Source: Pseudomonas sp. Tri1 (GTDB lineage Bacteria; Pseudomonadota; Gammaproteobacteria; Pseudomonadales; Pseudomonadaceae). Taken from it: DNA of 64,000 nucleotides. Location: NCBI RefSeq assembly GCF_017968885.1, contig NZ_CP072913.1, positions 6,612,501-6,676,500 of the forward strand, read 5' to 3'. Within the stretch, counting starts at the first letter, position 1. Each line of letters opens with the position of its first letter. The position numbers and the translations under genes were made by a program. Under the pieces are notes generated by a model. That model searched no databases. It was given only the letters and a program-made list of their open reading frames with translations, and was not told the origin of the DNA. Below are positions 18,404-28,030 of the stretch, piece after piece.

Positions 18404-18781
18404 GAATCGGCTCTTTGCCCGCCCCAATACGTAACCGAATCAGCTTGCCACCCCTTGTTTTCGCGGAGAGCGCGCCATGTAGCCATTCGGGCCGGCTGTG
18501 ATGAGGGAGAAAATTTCATTCATCCCTGGACCTGGGACTCCTTCGCCCCTCTTGCTTGCCGAAAGCGGCTGTCAGGTTAGTTAGTTCACGCGGTATAAAA
18601 ACCAAATACGAACTCGCTCTATATACTTTTTCACAGCCACTCACTTTCATGTGCACTTACAACAAGTCGCGCACACATACTCTTTCAAATTCTCAGCACT
18701 TACCTCTTTCCCAAGCGGCAGCGCATACTTATATTAGCGACGCAGGACGCAATTCAACCTCAACTACAGGAGTTACTTAAT
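18404..18781. other. Gene-free spacer of about 380 bases
   Basis: The left part is of ordinary composition. The right half turns AT-rich with many CA and CT steps and holds the leader of the following small gene (GGAG nine bases before its ATG). No convincing ORF, tRNA or terminator was found. A long 5' untranslated region or a small RNA is possible. Confidence 0.4.
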
Positions 18782-19096
18782 ATGACCATTAACACCAAAG
18801 ACTGGACCGCACAAATTGACCGGATGCCCGGCGCAGCCTCCTTCCGCGCCTATGGAACGGTAGAGGTATCGAACGGCGGCATCACACCTAAACTGGTACT
18901 GAGTGAAAAACAGGATAAATCCTTCGATCTGCGCCTGGATCTGGTACTCGAACAAAGTGAAGAAGTTTCGCTACAAGTGATCACGCACAAACATGTCGAG
19001 TATAAAGTTCTCGGTGATTCTAACGTAACCGGCGTCAGCATCTTCTTCGAAGATGAACTCGTTCATCATATTGATGAAATCATCATCACGCATTAA
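18782..19096 (+). CDS. Small hypothetical protein, all-beta character
   Basis: A 104-residue soluble protein with no signal peptide, membrane segment or cysteine. It alternates strand-like stretches (TPKLVLSE, FDLRLDLVLE, VSLQVITHKHVEYKV, TGVSIFFEDELVHHIDEIIITH), suggesting a small beta-sandwich. The base composition is lower in GC than the neighbours. I do not recognise the family. It stands alone after a long AT-rich leader and ends just before a long hairpin, so it is probably its own transcription unit. Confidence 0.75.
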   Translation: MTINTKDWTAQIDRMPGAASFRAYGTVEVSNGGITPKLVLSEKQDKSFDLRLDLVLEQSEEVSLQVITHKHVEYKVLGDSNVTGVSIFFEDELVHHIDEIIITH

Positions 19097-19107
19097 TACA
19101 TAATAAT

Positions 19108-19150
19108 CTTCCCGTCGGAGCGACACCGGGAGTGACACTCCGGCGGGAAG
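19108..19150. terminator. Long hairpin between convergent genes
   Basis: A 13-bp stem (CTTCCCGTCGGAG pairing with CTCCGGCGGGAAG, one G-T pair) encloses a 17-base loop. It fills the space between the small hypothetical gene and the convergent GGDEF-EAL gene. No strong T-run follows on either strand. Confidence 0.6.
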
Positions 19151-19152
19151 CT

Positions 19153-22023
19153 TCATTCCAAGCGCTGCTCTCGCAGCAGTTGGGCCAGCCCCTCGGCCTC
19201 AACCGGCCGGCTGATGAGGTAGCCCTGGACCTCGTCGCAGCGTTCGGCCTTCAGAAACTCAAGCTGCTCCTGGCGCTCGACACCTTCGGCCACTACCTTG
19301 AGCGACAACCCATGGGCCATTGCAATGATCGCCCGGGTAATCGCCGCATCCTCTCCGCCCTCCTCCAAGCCACGAATGAACGCCTGGTCGATCTTCACGT
19401 AATCCACCGGGATGCGCTTGAGGTAACTCAGGGACGAGTAGCCGGTGCCAAAATCGTCGATCGCCAGCTTGACCCCAAGGTCGCGCAGTTGCTGGAACGT
19501 CGCGATGATGTGTTCAACGCTGTCGAGTAGTTGGCTTTCGGTCAGCTCCAACTCCAAGTACCGGGGCTCCAGGCCGGTTTCTTCCAGCACTTGCCGCACG
19601 AGGCTGACCAACTTGCCCTGGCGCAACTGGTGCACCGACAGGTTGACCGACACCCTGATCGGCGCAAGGCCCTGACGCTGCCATTCGCAAGCCTGCCAGC
19701 AGGCTTGGCGCAACACGAACTCGCCAATCGGCCCGATCAGCCCGGTCTCTTCCGCCAGGCCGATGAAGTCCACCGGCGGAACCTGGCCCATGACCGGATG
19801 ATCCCAGCGCACCAACGCCTCGGCGGCGTTCAGGCGGCCCGTTACCAGGCACAACTTGGGTTGGTAGAAGACCTTCAATTGATGCTCTTCAAGGGCCTTG
19901 CGCAGTTGATTCTCCAGCTGCAGGCGCTCCAGCGTGCTGGCCTGGAGGCTGTCGGTATAGAACTGGAAATTGTTGCCGCCCAGATGCTTGGCATGTTGCA
20001 TGGCCATGTTTGCCTGGCTGACCAACGTAGAAATTTCTCGCGCGTTATCGGGCAGCATGCTGATACCGATGGAGGCACTGACCACCAGTTCATGGCCTTC
20101 GATGGTCAGCGGCAAGCGCAGCTTGGCGGACAAACGGGTCGTCACCCGCGCCAGGCTGGAAAGGTTGCCGTAGGCGTCGAACAGCACGGCGAACTCATCG
20201 CCGGACAATCGAGCGATGGTGTCGGCTTCGGGCAGTGCATTGATCAGGCGCCGGGCCATTTTCTGCAACAGCTGATCGGCAATGTCATGGCCGAGGCTGT
20301 CGTTGAGCAATTTGAAGCGATCCAGGTTGATATGCAGCAACGCCAGGCTGCGCCGTCCGCCCTGGCGCACCCGCTGGTGGGCCTCGTGCAGGCGCTCGCG
20401 GAACAGCGAGCGATTGGCCAACCCGGTCAACTCGTCGTAATGGGTGAGGTAGCGCATCCGTTCTTCGGATTCGCGTCGCGCCGACAGATCGGCGAAGAAG
20501 CCTACTATGTGGCTGACATTTCCCCGGCTGTCACGCACCACATTCAGTTGCAGCCACTGTGGATAAAGTTCGCCATTGGCCCGCGCTTCCACCAGCTCAC
20601 CCTGCCAGGTGCCGTGTTGCTTGAGGGCTTGGCGGATGACGGGGTAGTGCCGACGCGCGTCGCGACTGCAGGGCAGGTCCACGACGTTGTGCCCGAGCAT
20701 GTCCTCGATATTGAAACCGGTGACCCGGGTGAACGCCTGATTAGCGGCGAGCAGCACGAAGCCGGGATCGAAAATCACAATGCCTTCGCTGGCGGCCTCG
20801 AATACCGTAGCCGCCAGCTGTTGTTGCTGTTCGAGCTCTTTACTGGTGCTGATGTCTCGCCGGGTGCCGACCATGCGCAATACCCGACCGCTCGCGCTGC
20901 GTTCCACCGCACGTCCACGGTCCTCGATCCACACCCAATGACCGTCGCCGTGGCGCACACGATATTCGATCTGGTAATCCTCGCTGCGGCCTTTGAGGTG
21001 CTCGACAAGTGCACGCTTGAGCGCCGGCAGGTCCTGGGGATGCAGGCGCGGCGTGAGATGGCTGAGCATGGCCGTGACGTACTCAGGCTCCAGGCCGAAC
21101 AATTCCTTGAGTTGGGTGTGATGGACTTCGTCGGTCTGCAGGTTCCAGTCCCACAAACCCAGCTCACTGGCCTTGAGGGCCAGGGCCAGGCGCGCCTCGC
21201 TCTTGCTCAGGGCTTGGCTGGCCGCGTCCAGTTCGAGGCTGCGCTGCGCGACCCGCGCCTCCAGGCCTACCTGGGCCGTCCGCAGTTTCTCCTCGGCGCA
21301 GCGCCGTTGATCGACCTCTCGGGCCAACGCCTCGTTGAGTTGTGCGCTGCGGGTTTGCGCCTGCTGCAAATGCTCGATCAATGCCTGGTTCTGGAACCGG
21401 CGCAATAGGCCATTTTGGATCAAGCGGTTGACTTGCCAGGCCACCACACTCAGCGAGATCAGCACTACCAACCCAAGCCAGCCCCAGCCGTGTTGCTGCT
21501 CATCACCGCCCCAGAAGAGATAGCCGATGGCCGGTAACAGGCACGGCAAGGTAAAGGACAGAAACGCCGGAAGGCTCACGGCATAGGCAACGCTGGCCGA
21601 CAGGGTGGCCGCGCCAATCAGGCCGAACACCCAGGCCTGCTGCTGGAAGCTGTCGGCCGGAACCAGGGCGATGCCAGCCCCGGCCAGCGTCAGGCCGGTC
21701 ATCGCCGAGCCGAGCAAAAACATACGCAACCAGACAGGGTGTGCCTGACGGCTGGGCATCGCCGAATCGAAGGCGGCCACCTGAATCACCCGCAACGCCA
21801 CCAGTGACAGCAACCAGACCAGCCAGACGCTGACCAGGAAATAGCGAGCCGGTTCCCATAACAGGACGGCGCAGACCAGGCCGTTGACCAGCATGAACAG
21901 CGTGGGCAGCAATGAACCCTGGTACAGCAGACGTGTGCGTTCGACCGCCATTTCCATGGCGTACTGCTTGCAGATGACCCGCGGTTCCACACAGGGGCCC
22001 GCCAGATCGGAATTGAGGGTCAT
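19153..22023 (-). CDS. Membrane GGDEF-EAL cyclic-di-GMP protein with PAS domains
   Basis: 956 residues. The N-terminal 210 residues hold seven or eight hydrophobic segments forming a membrane sensor. A coiled coil (about 210-275) and two PAS domains follow (DWNLQTDEVHH..; VFEAASEGIVIFDPG..). The GGDEF domain has RLSGDEF (about 607-611), a one-residue change in the signature, and the EAL domain has intact AAEALVRW (about 733), ELTES, DDFGTGYSSL and VVAEGVER. The EAL half looks catalytically complete, so net phosphodiesterase activity is plausible; the cyclase may be active or regulatory. It matches the P. aeruginosa gene beside uvrD. ATG at 22023 was chosen over GTG at 22029. Confidence 0.92.
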   Translation of the reverse strand: MTLNSDLAGPCVEPRVICKQYAMEMAVERTRLLYQGSLLPTLFMLVNGLVCAVLLWEPARYFLVSVWLVWLLSLVALRVIQVAAFDSAMPSRQAHPVWLRMFLLGSAMTGLTLAGAGIALVPADSFQQQAWVFGLIGAATLSASVAYAVSLPAFLSFTLPCLLPAIGYLFWGGDEQQHGWGWLGLVVLISLSVVAWQVNRLIQNGLLRRFQNQALIEHLQQAQTRSAQLNEALAREVDQRRCAEEKLRTAQVGLEARVAQRSLELDAASQALSKSEARLALALKASELGLWDWNLQTDEVHHTQLKELFGLEPEYVTAMLSHLTPRLHPQDLPALKRALVEHLKGRSEDYQIEYRVRHGDGHWVWIEDRGRAVERSASGRVLRMVGTRRDISTSKELEQQQQLAATVFEAASEGIVIFDPGFVLLAANQAFTRVTGFNIEDMLGHNVVDLPCSRDARRHYPVIRQALKQHGTWQGELVEARANGELYPQWLQLNVVRDSRGNVSHIVGFFADLSARRESEERMRYLTHYDELTGLANRSLFRERLHEAHQRVRQGGRRSLALLHINLDRFKLLNDSLGHDIADQLLQKMARRLINALPEADTIARLSGDEFAVLFDAYGNLSSLARVTTRLSAKLRLPLTIEGHELVVSASIGISMLPDNAREISTLVSQANMAMQHAKHLGGNNFQFYTDSLQASTLERLQLENQLRKALEEHQLKVFYQPKLCLVTGRLNAAEALVRWDHPVMGQVPPVDFIGLAEETGLIGPIGEFVLRQACWQACEWQRQGLAPIRVSVNLSVHQLRQGKLVSLVRQVLEETGLEPRYLELELTESQLLDSVEHIIATFQQLRDLGVKLAIDDFGTGYSSLSYLKRIPVDYVKIDQAFIRGLEEGGEDAAITRAIIAMAHGLSLKVVAEGVERQEQLEFLKAERCDEVQGYLISRPVEAEGLAQLLREQRLE

Positions 22024-22283
22024 AGGCACTGTTCTTGTTCTTATTCAGTAGAGCGTGGAGAACCCGAAACGAGCACCGAGCATACACAAGCCAAACGCCA
22101 TCCCACACTGCCCCAGCTCATAAAAGTGCGGAAAAAGTCGCTATTTTATTGGGCCGCGCGGCCTTCAAGCGAGCCCCGCCAGGGCCTGCAGCCAATGACC
22201 AACCGGTCATCATCAAGCGGTCTTTTATCGGCTGAGGCAAAGCTCGGTTTGCCCGGGGTGACGCCGCACCCTAGAATGCTCCG

Positions 22284-24467
22284 ATGCGCGATGATCTCTC
22301 CCTTCTGCTGAACTCTCTCAACGATGCCCAACGCCAGGCCGTAGCCGCCTCCGTGGGTCGTCAGTTGGTCCTGGCCGGTGCCGGCTCCGGTAAGACCCGA
22401 GTGCTGGTGCACCGTATCGCCTGGTTGATCCAGGTCGAAAACGCCTCGCCCCATTCGATCCTGTCGGTGACCTTCACCAACAAGGCCGCTGCGGAGATGC
22501 GTCATCGCATCGAGCAGTTGATGGGCATCAACCCGGCTGGGATGTGGGTCGGTACCTTCCACGGCCTGGCGCACCGCCTGCTGCGGGCGCACTGGCAGGA
22601 AGCCGGCTTGAGCCAGACCTTCCAGATTCTGGACAGCGACGACCAGCAACGGTTGGTCAAGCGGGTGATCCGCGAGCTGGGCCTGGACGAACAGCGCTGG
22701 CCGGCCCGCCAGGCCCAGTGGTTCATCAATGGCCAGAAAGACGAAGGACTGCGTCCACAACATATCCAAGCCAGTGGCGATCTGTTCCTGGCGACCATGC
22801 GTAGCATCTACGAAGCCTACGAGGCGGCGTGCCAGCGCGCAGGCGTCATCGACTTTTCCGAGCTACTGCTGCGTGCGCTGGATCTGTGGCGCGATCACCC
22901 GGGCCTGCTGGCTCATTATCAGAAGCGCTTCCGGCATGTATTGGTGGACGAATTCCAGGACACCAACGCCGTGCAATACGCCTGGTTGCGCCTGCTGGCC
23001 AAGGGCGGCGACAGCCTGATGGTGGTGGGCGACGACGACCAGTCGATCTACGGCTGGCGCGGCGCCAAGATCGAGAATATTCACCAGTATTCGGCGGACT
23101 TCCCCGACGCAGAAGTCATCCGGCTGGAACAGAACTACCGCTCCACCGCCGGCATCCTCAAGGCCGCCAACGCCTTGATCGCTAACAACACCGGGCGCCT
23201 GGGCAAGGAATTGTGGACCGATGGCGGCGAAGGCGAAGCGATCAACCTCTATGCCGCCTTCAACGAGCACGATGAAGCCCGCTACGTGGTGGAAACCATC
23301 GAAAGCGCGCTGAAAACCGGCCTGGCCCGCAGCGACATTGCCATTCTGTATCGCTCCAACGCCCAGTCGCGGGTGCTGGAAGAAGCCTTGTTGCGCGAAC
23401 GGATCCCGTACCGCATCTATGGCGGCCAGCGCTTCTTCGAACGTGCCGAAATCAAGAACGCCATGGCTTATCTGCGCCTGCTCGAAGGGCGCGGCAACGA
23501 CGCGGCCCTGGAGCGAGTGATCAACGTACCCACTCGGGGCATTGGTGAGAAAACCGTCGAAGCCATTCGCGATCACGCCCGCCACAGCCACGTGTCCATG
23601 TGGGAAGGCATGCGTCAGCTAGTCGCCAACAAAGGCGTGACCGGTCGCGCCGCCGGTGCACTCAAGGCGTTCATGGACCTGATTGAAGACCTGGCCGCCA
23701 AGTGCGGGGAGATGCCGCTGCACTTGATGACCCAGACAGTCATCGAGCAATCCGGCCTGATCGCCTACCACGAAGCGGAAAAGGGCGAGAAAGGCCAGGC
23801 ACGGGTAGAAAACCTTGAGGAACTGGTCAGCGCCGCGCGCAACTTCGAGAACACCGAAGAAGACGCAGATCTGTCACCGCTATCGGCCTTCCTGGGCCAT
23901 GCCTCTCTGGAGGCCGGCGACACCCAGGCCGACGAGCATGAAGACAGCATCCAGCTGATGACCCTGCACAGCGCCAAAGGCCTGGAATTCCCCTACGTGT
24001 TCCTCGTGGGCATGGAGGAAGGCCTGTTTCCTCACAAAATGAGCCTGGAAGAGCCCGGGCGTCTGGAAGAGGAACGCCGCTTGGCCTACGTCGGCATCAC
24101 CCGCGCCATGCAGAATCTGGTGCTGACCTATGCCGAAACCCGACGTTTGTACGGCAGCGAGACCTACAACAAGGTGTCGCGCTTCGTACGCGAAGTACCG
24201 AAGGGCCTGATTCAGGAGGTCCGGCTGTCCAACAGCGTCAGCCGTCCATTCGGCGGCGGCCAGCAACAAAGCACCAGCAGCCTGTTCGGCGGCAGCGATA
24301 TCCCGGAAACCGGCTTCAGTCTCGGCCAGACCGTGCGGCACTCGGTATTTGGCGACGGCGTGATCCTCAATTTCGAAGGCGCCGGGGCCCAGGCCAGGGT
24401 CCAGGTGAACTTCAGCGAAGGCAGCAAGTGGCTGATGCTGGGGTATGCCAAGCTGGAAGCAATCTAG
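22284..24467 (+). CDS. uvrD: DNA helicase II
   Basis: 727 residues, full length for UvrD, a 3'-5' superfamily 1 helicase acting in nucleotide excision repair and mismatch repair. All helicase motifs are visible: LAGAGSGKTRVL (I), DEFQDTN (II), GDDDQSIYGWRGA (III), LEQNYRS (IV), TLHSAKGLEFPYVFLVG (V) and YVGITRAM (VI). The C-terminal Tudor-like tail contains FGDGVILNFEG and is intact. No clear LexA box was seen in the 260-base upstream spacer. Confidence 0.97.
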   Translation: MRDDLSLLLNSLNDAQRQAVAASVGRQLVLAGAGSGKTRVLVHRIAWLIQVENASPHSILSVTFTNKAAAEMRHRIEQLMGINPAGMWVGTFHGLAHRLLRAHWQEAGLSQTFQILDSDDQQRLVKRVIRELGLDEQRWPARQAQWFINGQKDEGLRPQHIQASGDLFLATMRSIYEAYEAACQRAGVIDFSELLLRALDLWRDHPGLLAHYQKRFRHVLVDEFQDTNAVQYAWLRLLAKGGDSLMVVGDDDQSIYGWRGAKIENIHQYSADFPDAEVIRLEQNYRSTAGILKAANALIANNTGRLGKELWTDGGEGEAINLYAAFNEHDEARYVVETIESALKTGLARSDIAILYRSNAQSRVLEEALLRERIPYRIYGGQRFFERAEIKNAMAYLRLLEGRGNDAALERVINVPTRGIGEKTVEAIRDHARHSHVSMWEGMRQLVANKGVTGRAAGALKAFMDLIEDLAAKCGEMPLHLMTQTVIEQSGLIAYHEAEKGEKGQARVENLEELVSAARNFENTEEDADLSPLSAFLGHASLEAGDTQADEHEDSIQLMTLHSAKGLEFPYVFLVGMEEGLFPHKMSLEEPGRLEEERRLAYVGITRAMQNLVLTYAETRRLYGSETYNKVSRFVREVPKGLIQEVRLSNSVSRPFGGGQQQSTSSLFGGSDIPETGFSLGQTVRHSVFGDGVILNFEGAGAQARVQVNFSEGSKWLMLGYAKLEAI

Positions 24468-24484
24468 AGATTTTCGCAGAACCT

Positions 24485-24576
24485 TGTGGGAGCGAGCTTG
24501 CTCGCGATAACGGTGGGTCAGCCAATATTGATGCTGATTGACACGCTGCTATCGCGAGCAAGCTCGCTCCCACAGG
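24485..24576. repeat. REP pair (REPIN)
   Basis: Two nearly identical REPs in inverted orientation (TGTGGGAGCGAGCTTGCTCG at the left end, its complement at the right) with a 40-base spacer. It lies in the 304-base gap after uvrD. The rest of that gap contains no supported gene. Confidence 0.9.
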
Positions 24577-24771
24577 TCGATCGACTCGCCGTATACCTTT
24601 CCGATAGAACTTGTCCCCCTTTCCTACAGCCAAAAGCCAACAAGTCCTCTTGCGCGGCTGAAGCTGAACCTAACCTGTCACGCAAAAGCCCGAAACACTC
24701 TGCCGCTAGCCAGCAACAGTTCAGCTGTGCAACATGGCGCGCGTGCTATCCACAAATGGGAATGCCTTTAT

Positions 24772-25647
24772 ATGAAACGTTTTCTTAGCATCGCCATGGC
24801 GTTGTGCATCGGCCTGACGATGGCCATCGACGCCAATGCCGCCAAGCGCTTTGGCGGTGGTAAAAGCTCGGGCGCGGCCCCGACTCACCAGACCAGCCAG
24901 ATGGCGCCGTCCTCTGCCGCCGGATCCACTGCTGCTACCGCAGGCGCGGCGGGTGCCGCTGGCGCTGCCACCAAGGCCAGCGGTGCTTCGCGCTGGCTCG
25001 GCCCTCTGGCCGGCATCGCCGCCGGTGGCTTGCTCGCGTCCATGTTCATGGGCGACGGCTTCCAGGGCATGCAGATCTTCGACATCCTGATCATGGCGGT
25101 CATCGCCTTCCTGGTCTTCCGCTTCATTGCCGCCCGTCGTCGCAAGCAGCAGGAGCAATTGGCTCCGGCAGGCCACGCGCCTATGCAGCGCGAAGTGTTC
25201 AACCAGCAACCCGCCAGCGCTTCGATCTTCGGTGGTTCGGCAGCGCCTGTGGCCGCCCGTCCGGTGATCAATGCACCGGCCTGGTTCAACGAGCAACGCT
25301 TCATCGAAGCCGCACGCAGCCACTTCATGTCCTTGCAGCAACATTGGGACGCGAACGAGATGGACAAGATCGCCGAGTTCGTGACCCCGCAATTGCTGGA
25401 ATTCCTCAAGCGCGAGCGGGCCGAGCTGGGTGATGGCTTCCAGTCCACCTACATCGACAATCTGCAGGTGCAACTGGACGGTGTCGACGATCGCGCCGAC
25501 AAGACCATCGCCACCCTGACCTTCAGCGGTGTATCGAAGGACTCTCGCTTCGACAAGGGCGAAGCGTTCAGCGAAAGCTGGAACATGGAACGCGCCCAGG
25601 GCGATGACCAGCCTTGGCTGGTGGCCGGTATCCGCCAGAACAGTTGA
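24772..25647 (+). CDS. Tim44-domain membrane protein
   Basis: 291 residues from the ATG at 24772 (GGGAA upstream). A cleavable signal or anchor (FLSIAMALCIGLTMAIDANA) is followed by an Ala/Gly/Ser-rich low-complexity stretch, a second hydrophobic pair (about 85-115, ending at the basic AARRRKQQ), and a C-terminal Tim44-like domain (WFNEQRFIEAARSHFMSLQQHWD onward). Bacterial Tim44-like proteins are membrane-associated with no settled role. A strong terminator follows, so this is a single-gene unit. Confidence 0.85.
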   Translation: MKRFLSIAMALCIGLTMAIDANAAKRFGGGKSSGAAPTHQTSQMAPSSAAGSTAATAGAAGAAGAATKASGASRWLGPLAGIAAGGLLASMFMGDGFQGMQIFDILIMAVIAFLVFRFIAARRRKQQEQLAPAGHAPMQREVFNQQPASASIFGGSAAPVAARPVINAPAWFNEQRFIEAARSHFMSLQQHWDANEMDKIAEFVTPQLLEFLKRERAELGDGFQSTYIDNLQVQLDGVDDRADKTIATLTFSGVSKDSRFDKGEAFSESWNMERAQGDDQPWLVAGIRQNS

Positions 25648-25680
25648 ACCTTTGCACGTTTCGCATGTTGAAATAAAAGA

Positions 25681-25704
25681 ACCCCGGCGCAAGCCGGGGT
25701 TTTC
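25681..25704 (+). terminator. Intrinsic terminator after Tim44-domain gene
   Basis: ACCCCGGC-GCAA-GCCGGGGT is a perfect 8-bp stem with a tetraloop, followed by TTTCT. It is 33 bases after the stop codon. Confidence 0.9.
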
Positions 25705-25714
25705 TATTTCGCGG

Positions 25715-25742
25715 TTGCATCTATAGCGAGCTACTGTATAAA
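25715..25742 (+). promoter_or_regulatory. Candidate sigma70 promoter of SUKH gene
   Basis: TTGCAT and TATAAA are separated by 16 bases and lie about 45 bases before the start of the next gene, directly after the terminator. Confidence 0.45.
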
Positions 25743-25785
25743 CCGCTCCATATAAACCGCGCCATCGAGAAAGAGGATCCCGGAC

Positions 25786-26193
25786 GTGGAAGAAATCATC
25801 GAACAATTGCGTGAAGCCAACGAGCCCGTACCGGTTCCGCTGGAGTTACCTGACGAAGACTTGCTGGTAGAGATCGAAGAGCAGCTGTTCATCGATATCC
25901 CGTTCGTTTTCAGGGAATTTCTGCTGACCGTCAGCGATGTCGTCTATGGCAGCCTGGAGCCGGTCACCGTCACCGATCCACAGTCCCACACCTACCTGCC
26001 GGACGTGGCCGCCAATGCCTGGGATGCCGGTGTCGACCGCAGCCTGATTCCGATCTGCCAGGACGGTGACGATTATTACTGTGTCGAAGAAGACGGCACC
26101 GTGGTGCTGTGGCAGGCCGAAGAGGAATTGATTGCTGAAGAGACCTGGGAGTCGGTTTGGCATTGGGCACGGGACGTCTGGCTGGAAAGCTGA
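25786..26193 (+). CDS. SMI1/KNR4 (SUKH) family protein
   Basis: A 135-residue very acidic protein. IDIPFVFREFLLTVSDVVYGSLEPVTVT, the later LIPICQDGDDYYCVEEDGTVVLWQ and the terminal ESVWHWARDVW are the SUKH pattern. Many SUKH proteins are immunity proteins for polymorphic toxins, but no toxin gene is beside it, and this locus seems to be a stable chromosomal position in Pseudomonas. A housekeeping or orphan immunity role are both open. It converges closely on the antiporter gene (22-base gap). Confidence 0.85.
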   Translation: MEEIIEQLREANEPVPVPLELPDEDLLVEIEEQLFIDIPFVFREFLLTVSDVVYGSLEPVTVTDPQSHTYLPDVAANAWDAGVDRSLIPICQDGDDYYCVEEDGTVVLWQAEEELIAEETWESVWHWARDVWLES

Positions 26194-26215
26194 TCCGCAG
26201 GTGCTCCAACGCCGG

Positions 26216-27979
26216 TCAATGCCCGGACGACTCGTTGTGGTTGTCCAGGGTTTCGAGCAAGGCCACCTGCATCCGCGTATGCAGGCGGATGAACCAGCGC
26301 CAGAGCAACGCCGCGACGGCAATCGCCACCAATGCAATCAACACCAGCAACTTGTTGGTCGGCAGGATACTGGCCGACAAGGCCGCCAATAGCAGGAAAA
26401 TCACCAGCAACGAGAGGATCGGGATCACTTCGGCGATCACTCGACGCACACGCTGAGTGTGGCGGCCTGCCATCTCTGGCTTGACGCTCATTTCTGCCAG
26501 CAACATCGACAGCGCCTTGAGCTTGCGATACGCGGCGATCAGGAACGGTAGCGATAGCAATAACGCCCCGCCCCAGATCAATGCTTTCTGCCAGCTCGGG
26601 TCGCTGATCCACATTTGCAGGTAAGCCGACATCCGTTCGGCAAAAAAACCACCCGAGACAAAAATCGCGATAACCAGTGCGAGGTTGACGCCAACCTGTA
26701 GCAAGATCCGCCTGATCATCGAGGCCACCACCGCTCCTTCCCCATGGGGCTGGATGCTGCGCAGCCATTCGCCATACATCCCCAGCACTCGCGTCAACCG
26801 TTGCGGCATGACCGTCGCCAACTTGACGGACAACGGATCGGCGGCCCGGATCAGGTAAGGCGTGAGCAGCGTGGTCAATACCGAGACAGCGACCGCGACC
26901 GGATAGAGAAAGTCGCTGGTGACCTGCAGGGTCATCCCCAGCGACGCGATGATGAAGGAGAATTCGCCGATCTGCGAAAGTCCCATCCCTACTCGCAGGG
27001 AGGTACGTCCATCGTTGCCGGCAATAAACGCACCGAGGCCACAGGACAGCATCTTGCCGAGCACCACTGCGCCAGTGATCACGGCAATCGGCCAGGCGTA
27101 CTGCAGCAATATCGCGGGATCGAGCATCAGTCCGATCGCCACGAAAAAAATCGCGCTGAACAGGTCGCGCACCGGCTCCACCAGGCGCTCGATTTTCAGC
27201 AACTGCCGGGACTCGGCCATGATCGCACCGATCAGGAACGCCCCGAGAACCATGCTGTATTCCAACTTCACCACCAGCAGGCAGAAGCCGAAACACAGGC
27301 CCAGCACCGTGATCAGCAGCATTTCGTTACTGTCGAATTTCGCCACGTAGGCCAGCAGCCTGGGCACCAGCAGAATGCCAATGACCAGCGCGACGATCAT
27401 GAATAGCGACAACTTGCCAACCGTGGAAAAAACTTCGCCGGAGCTCACGGTACCGCTCACGGCAATACTCGACAGTAAGGCGATGATGCCTATGCCCAGA
27501 ATGTCCTCGACGATCAACACCCCGAAAATCAGCTGTGCGAAGCGCTCGTTTTTCATCTTCAGATCGTTGAGCGCCTTGACGATGATGGTGGTCGAGGAGA
27601 TGGCCAGGATCGCGCCCAGGAACAGCGAGTCCATGGTGTTCCAGTCGAACCAGCGACCGATCTCGTAGCCGATCCAGATCATCAGCACGATCTCGAGGAA
27701 TGCCGCGATAAACGCCGTGGCCCCCACCTTGAACAACTTGCGCAGGCTGAACTCCAGGCCCAGGCAAAACATCAGGAAAATCACCCCGAGCTCGGCCAGT
27801 GTCTTGATCGTATCTTCGTCGTGGATGAAACCGAACGGCGGTGTGTGCGGGCCAATGATGAAGCCGGCCACAATGTAGCCCAGCACAACCGGTTGCTTGA
27901 AACGATGAAAGAGCACGGTTACCAGCCCCGCCGCCATCATGATGATCGCCAGGTCTTGAATGAAACTGATGGCATGCAT
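26216..27979 (-). CDS. Kef-type cation:proton antiporter (CPA2)
   Basis: 587 residues with about 12 hydrophobic segments. LGYIVAGFIIGPHTPPFG, ELGVIFLMFCLGLEFSLRKL, ISSTTIIVKAL, FGVLIVEDILGIGII and GLSQIGEFSFIIA are the CPA2 core motifs, and the Asp of VEDI is the expected ion-binding residue. The C-terminal part has further membrane segments but no RCK/KTN nucleotide-binding domain, unlike KefB, KefC or YbaL. It probably exchanges K+ or Na+ for protons. The start at 27979 has GGGAG upstream; an in-frame start at 28000 lacks one. A structured leader may precede it. Confidence 0.88.
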   Translation of the reverse strand: MHAISFIQDLAIIMMAAGLVTVLFHRFKQPVVLGYIVAGFIIGPHTPPFGFIHDEDTIKTLAELGVIFLMFCLGLEFSLRKLFKVGATAFIAAFLEIVLMIWIGYEIGRWFDWNTMDSLFLGAILAISSTTIIVKALNDLKMKNERFAQLIFGVLIVEDILGIGIIALLSSIAVSGTVSSGEVFSTVGKLSLFMIVALVIGILLVPRLLAYVAKFDSNEMLLITVLGLCFGFCLLVVKLEYSMVLGAFLIGAIMAESRQLLKIERLVEPVRDLFSAIFFVAIGLMLDPAILLQYAWPIAVITGAVVLGKMLSCGLGAFIAGNDGRTSLRVGMGLSQIGEFSFIIASLGMTLQVTSDFLYPVAVAVSVLTTLLTPYLIRAADPLSVKLATVMPQRLTRVLGMYGEWLRSIQPHGEGAVVASMIRRILLQVGVNLALVIAIFVSGGFFAERMSAYLQMWISDPSWQKALIWGGALLLSLPFLIAAYRKLKALSMLLAEMSVKPEMAGRHTQRVRRVIAEVIPILSLLVIFLLLAALSASILPTNKLLVLIALVAIAVAALLWRWFIRLHTRMQVALLETLDNHNESSGH

Positions 27980-28030
27980 GGTTTGGGGCTCCCTGTTCAA
28001 AATGACTCATCGCCGAGCTGGATAAGTCCG

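Noticed and set aside
19531..21408. A 625-codon open frame opposite the GGDEF-EAL gene
   Set aside because: Antisense shadow of a gene with clear domains.
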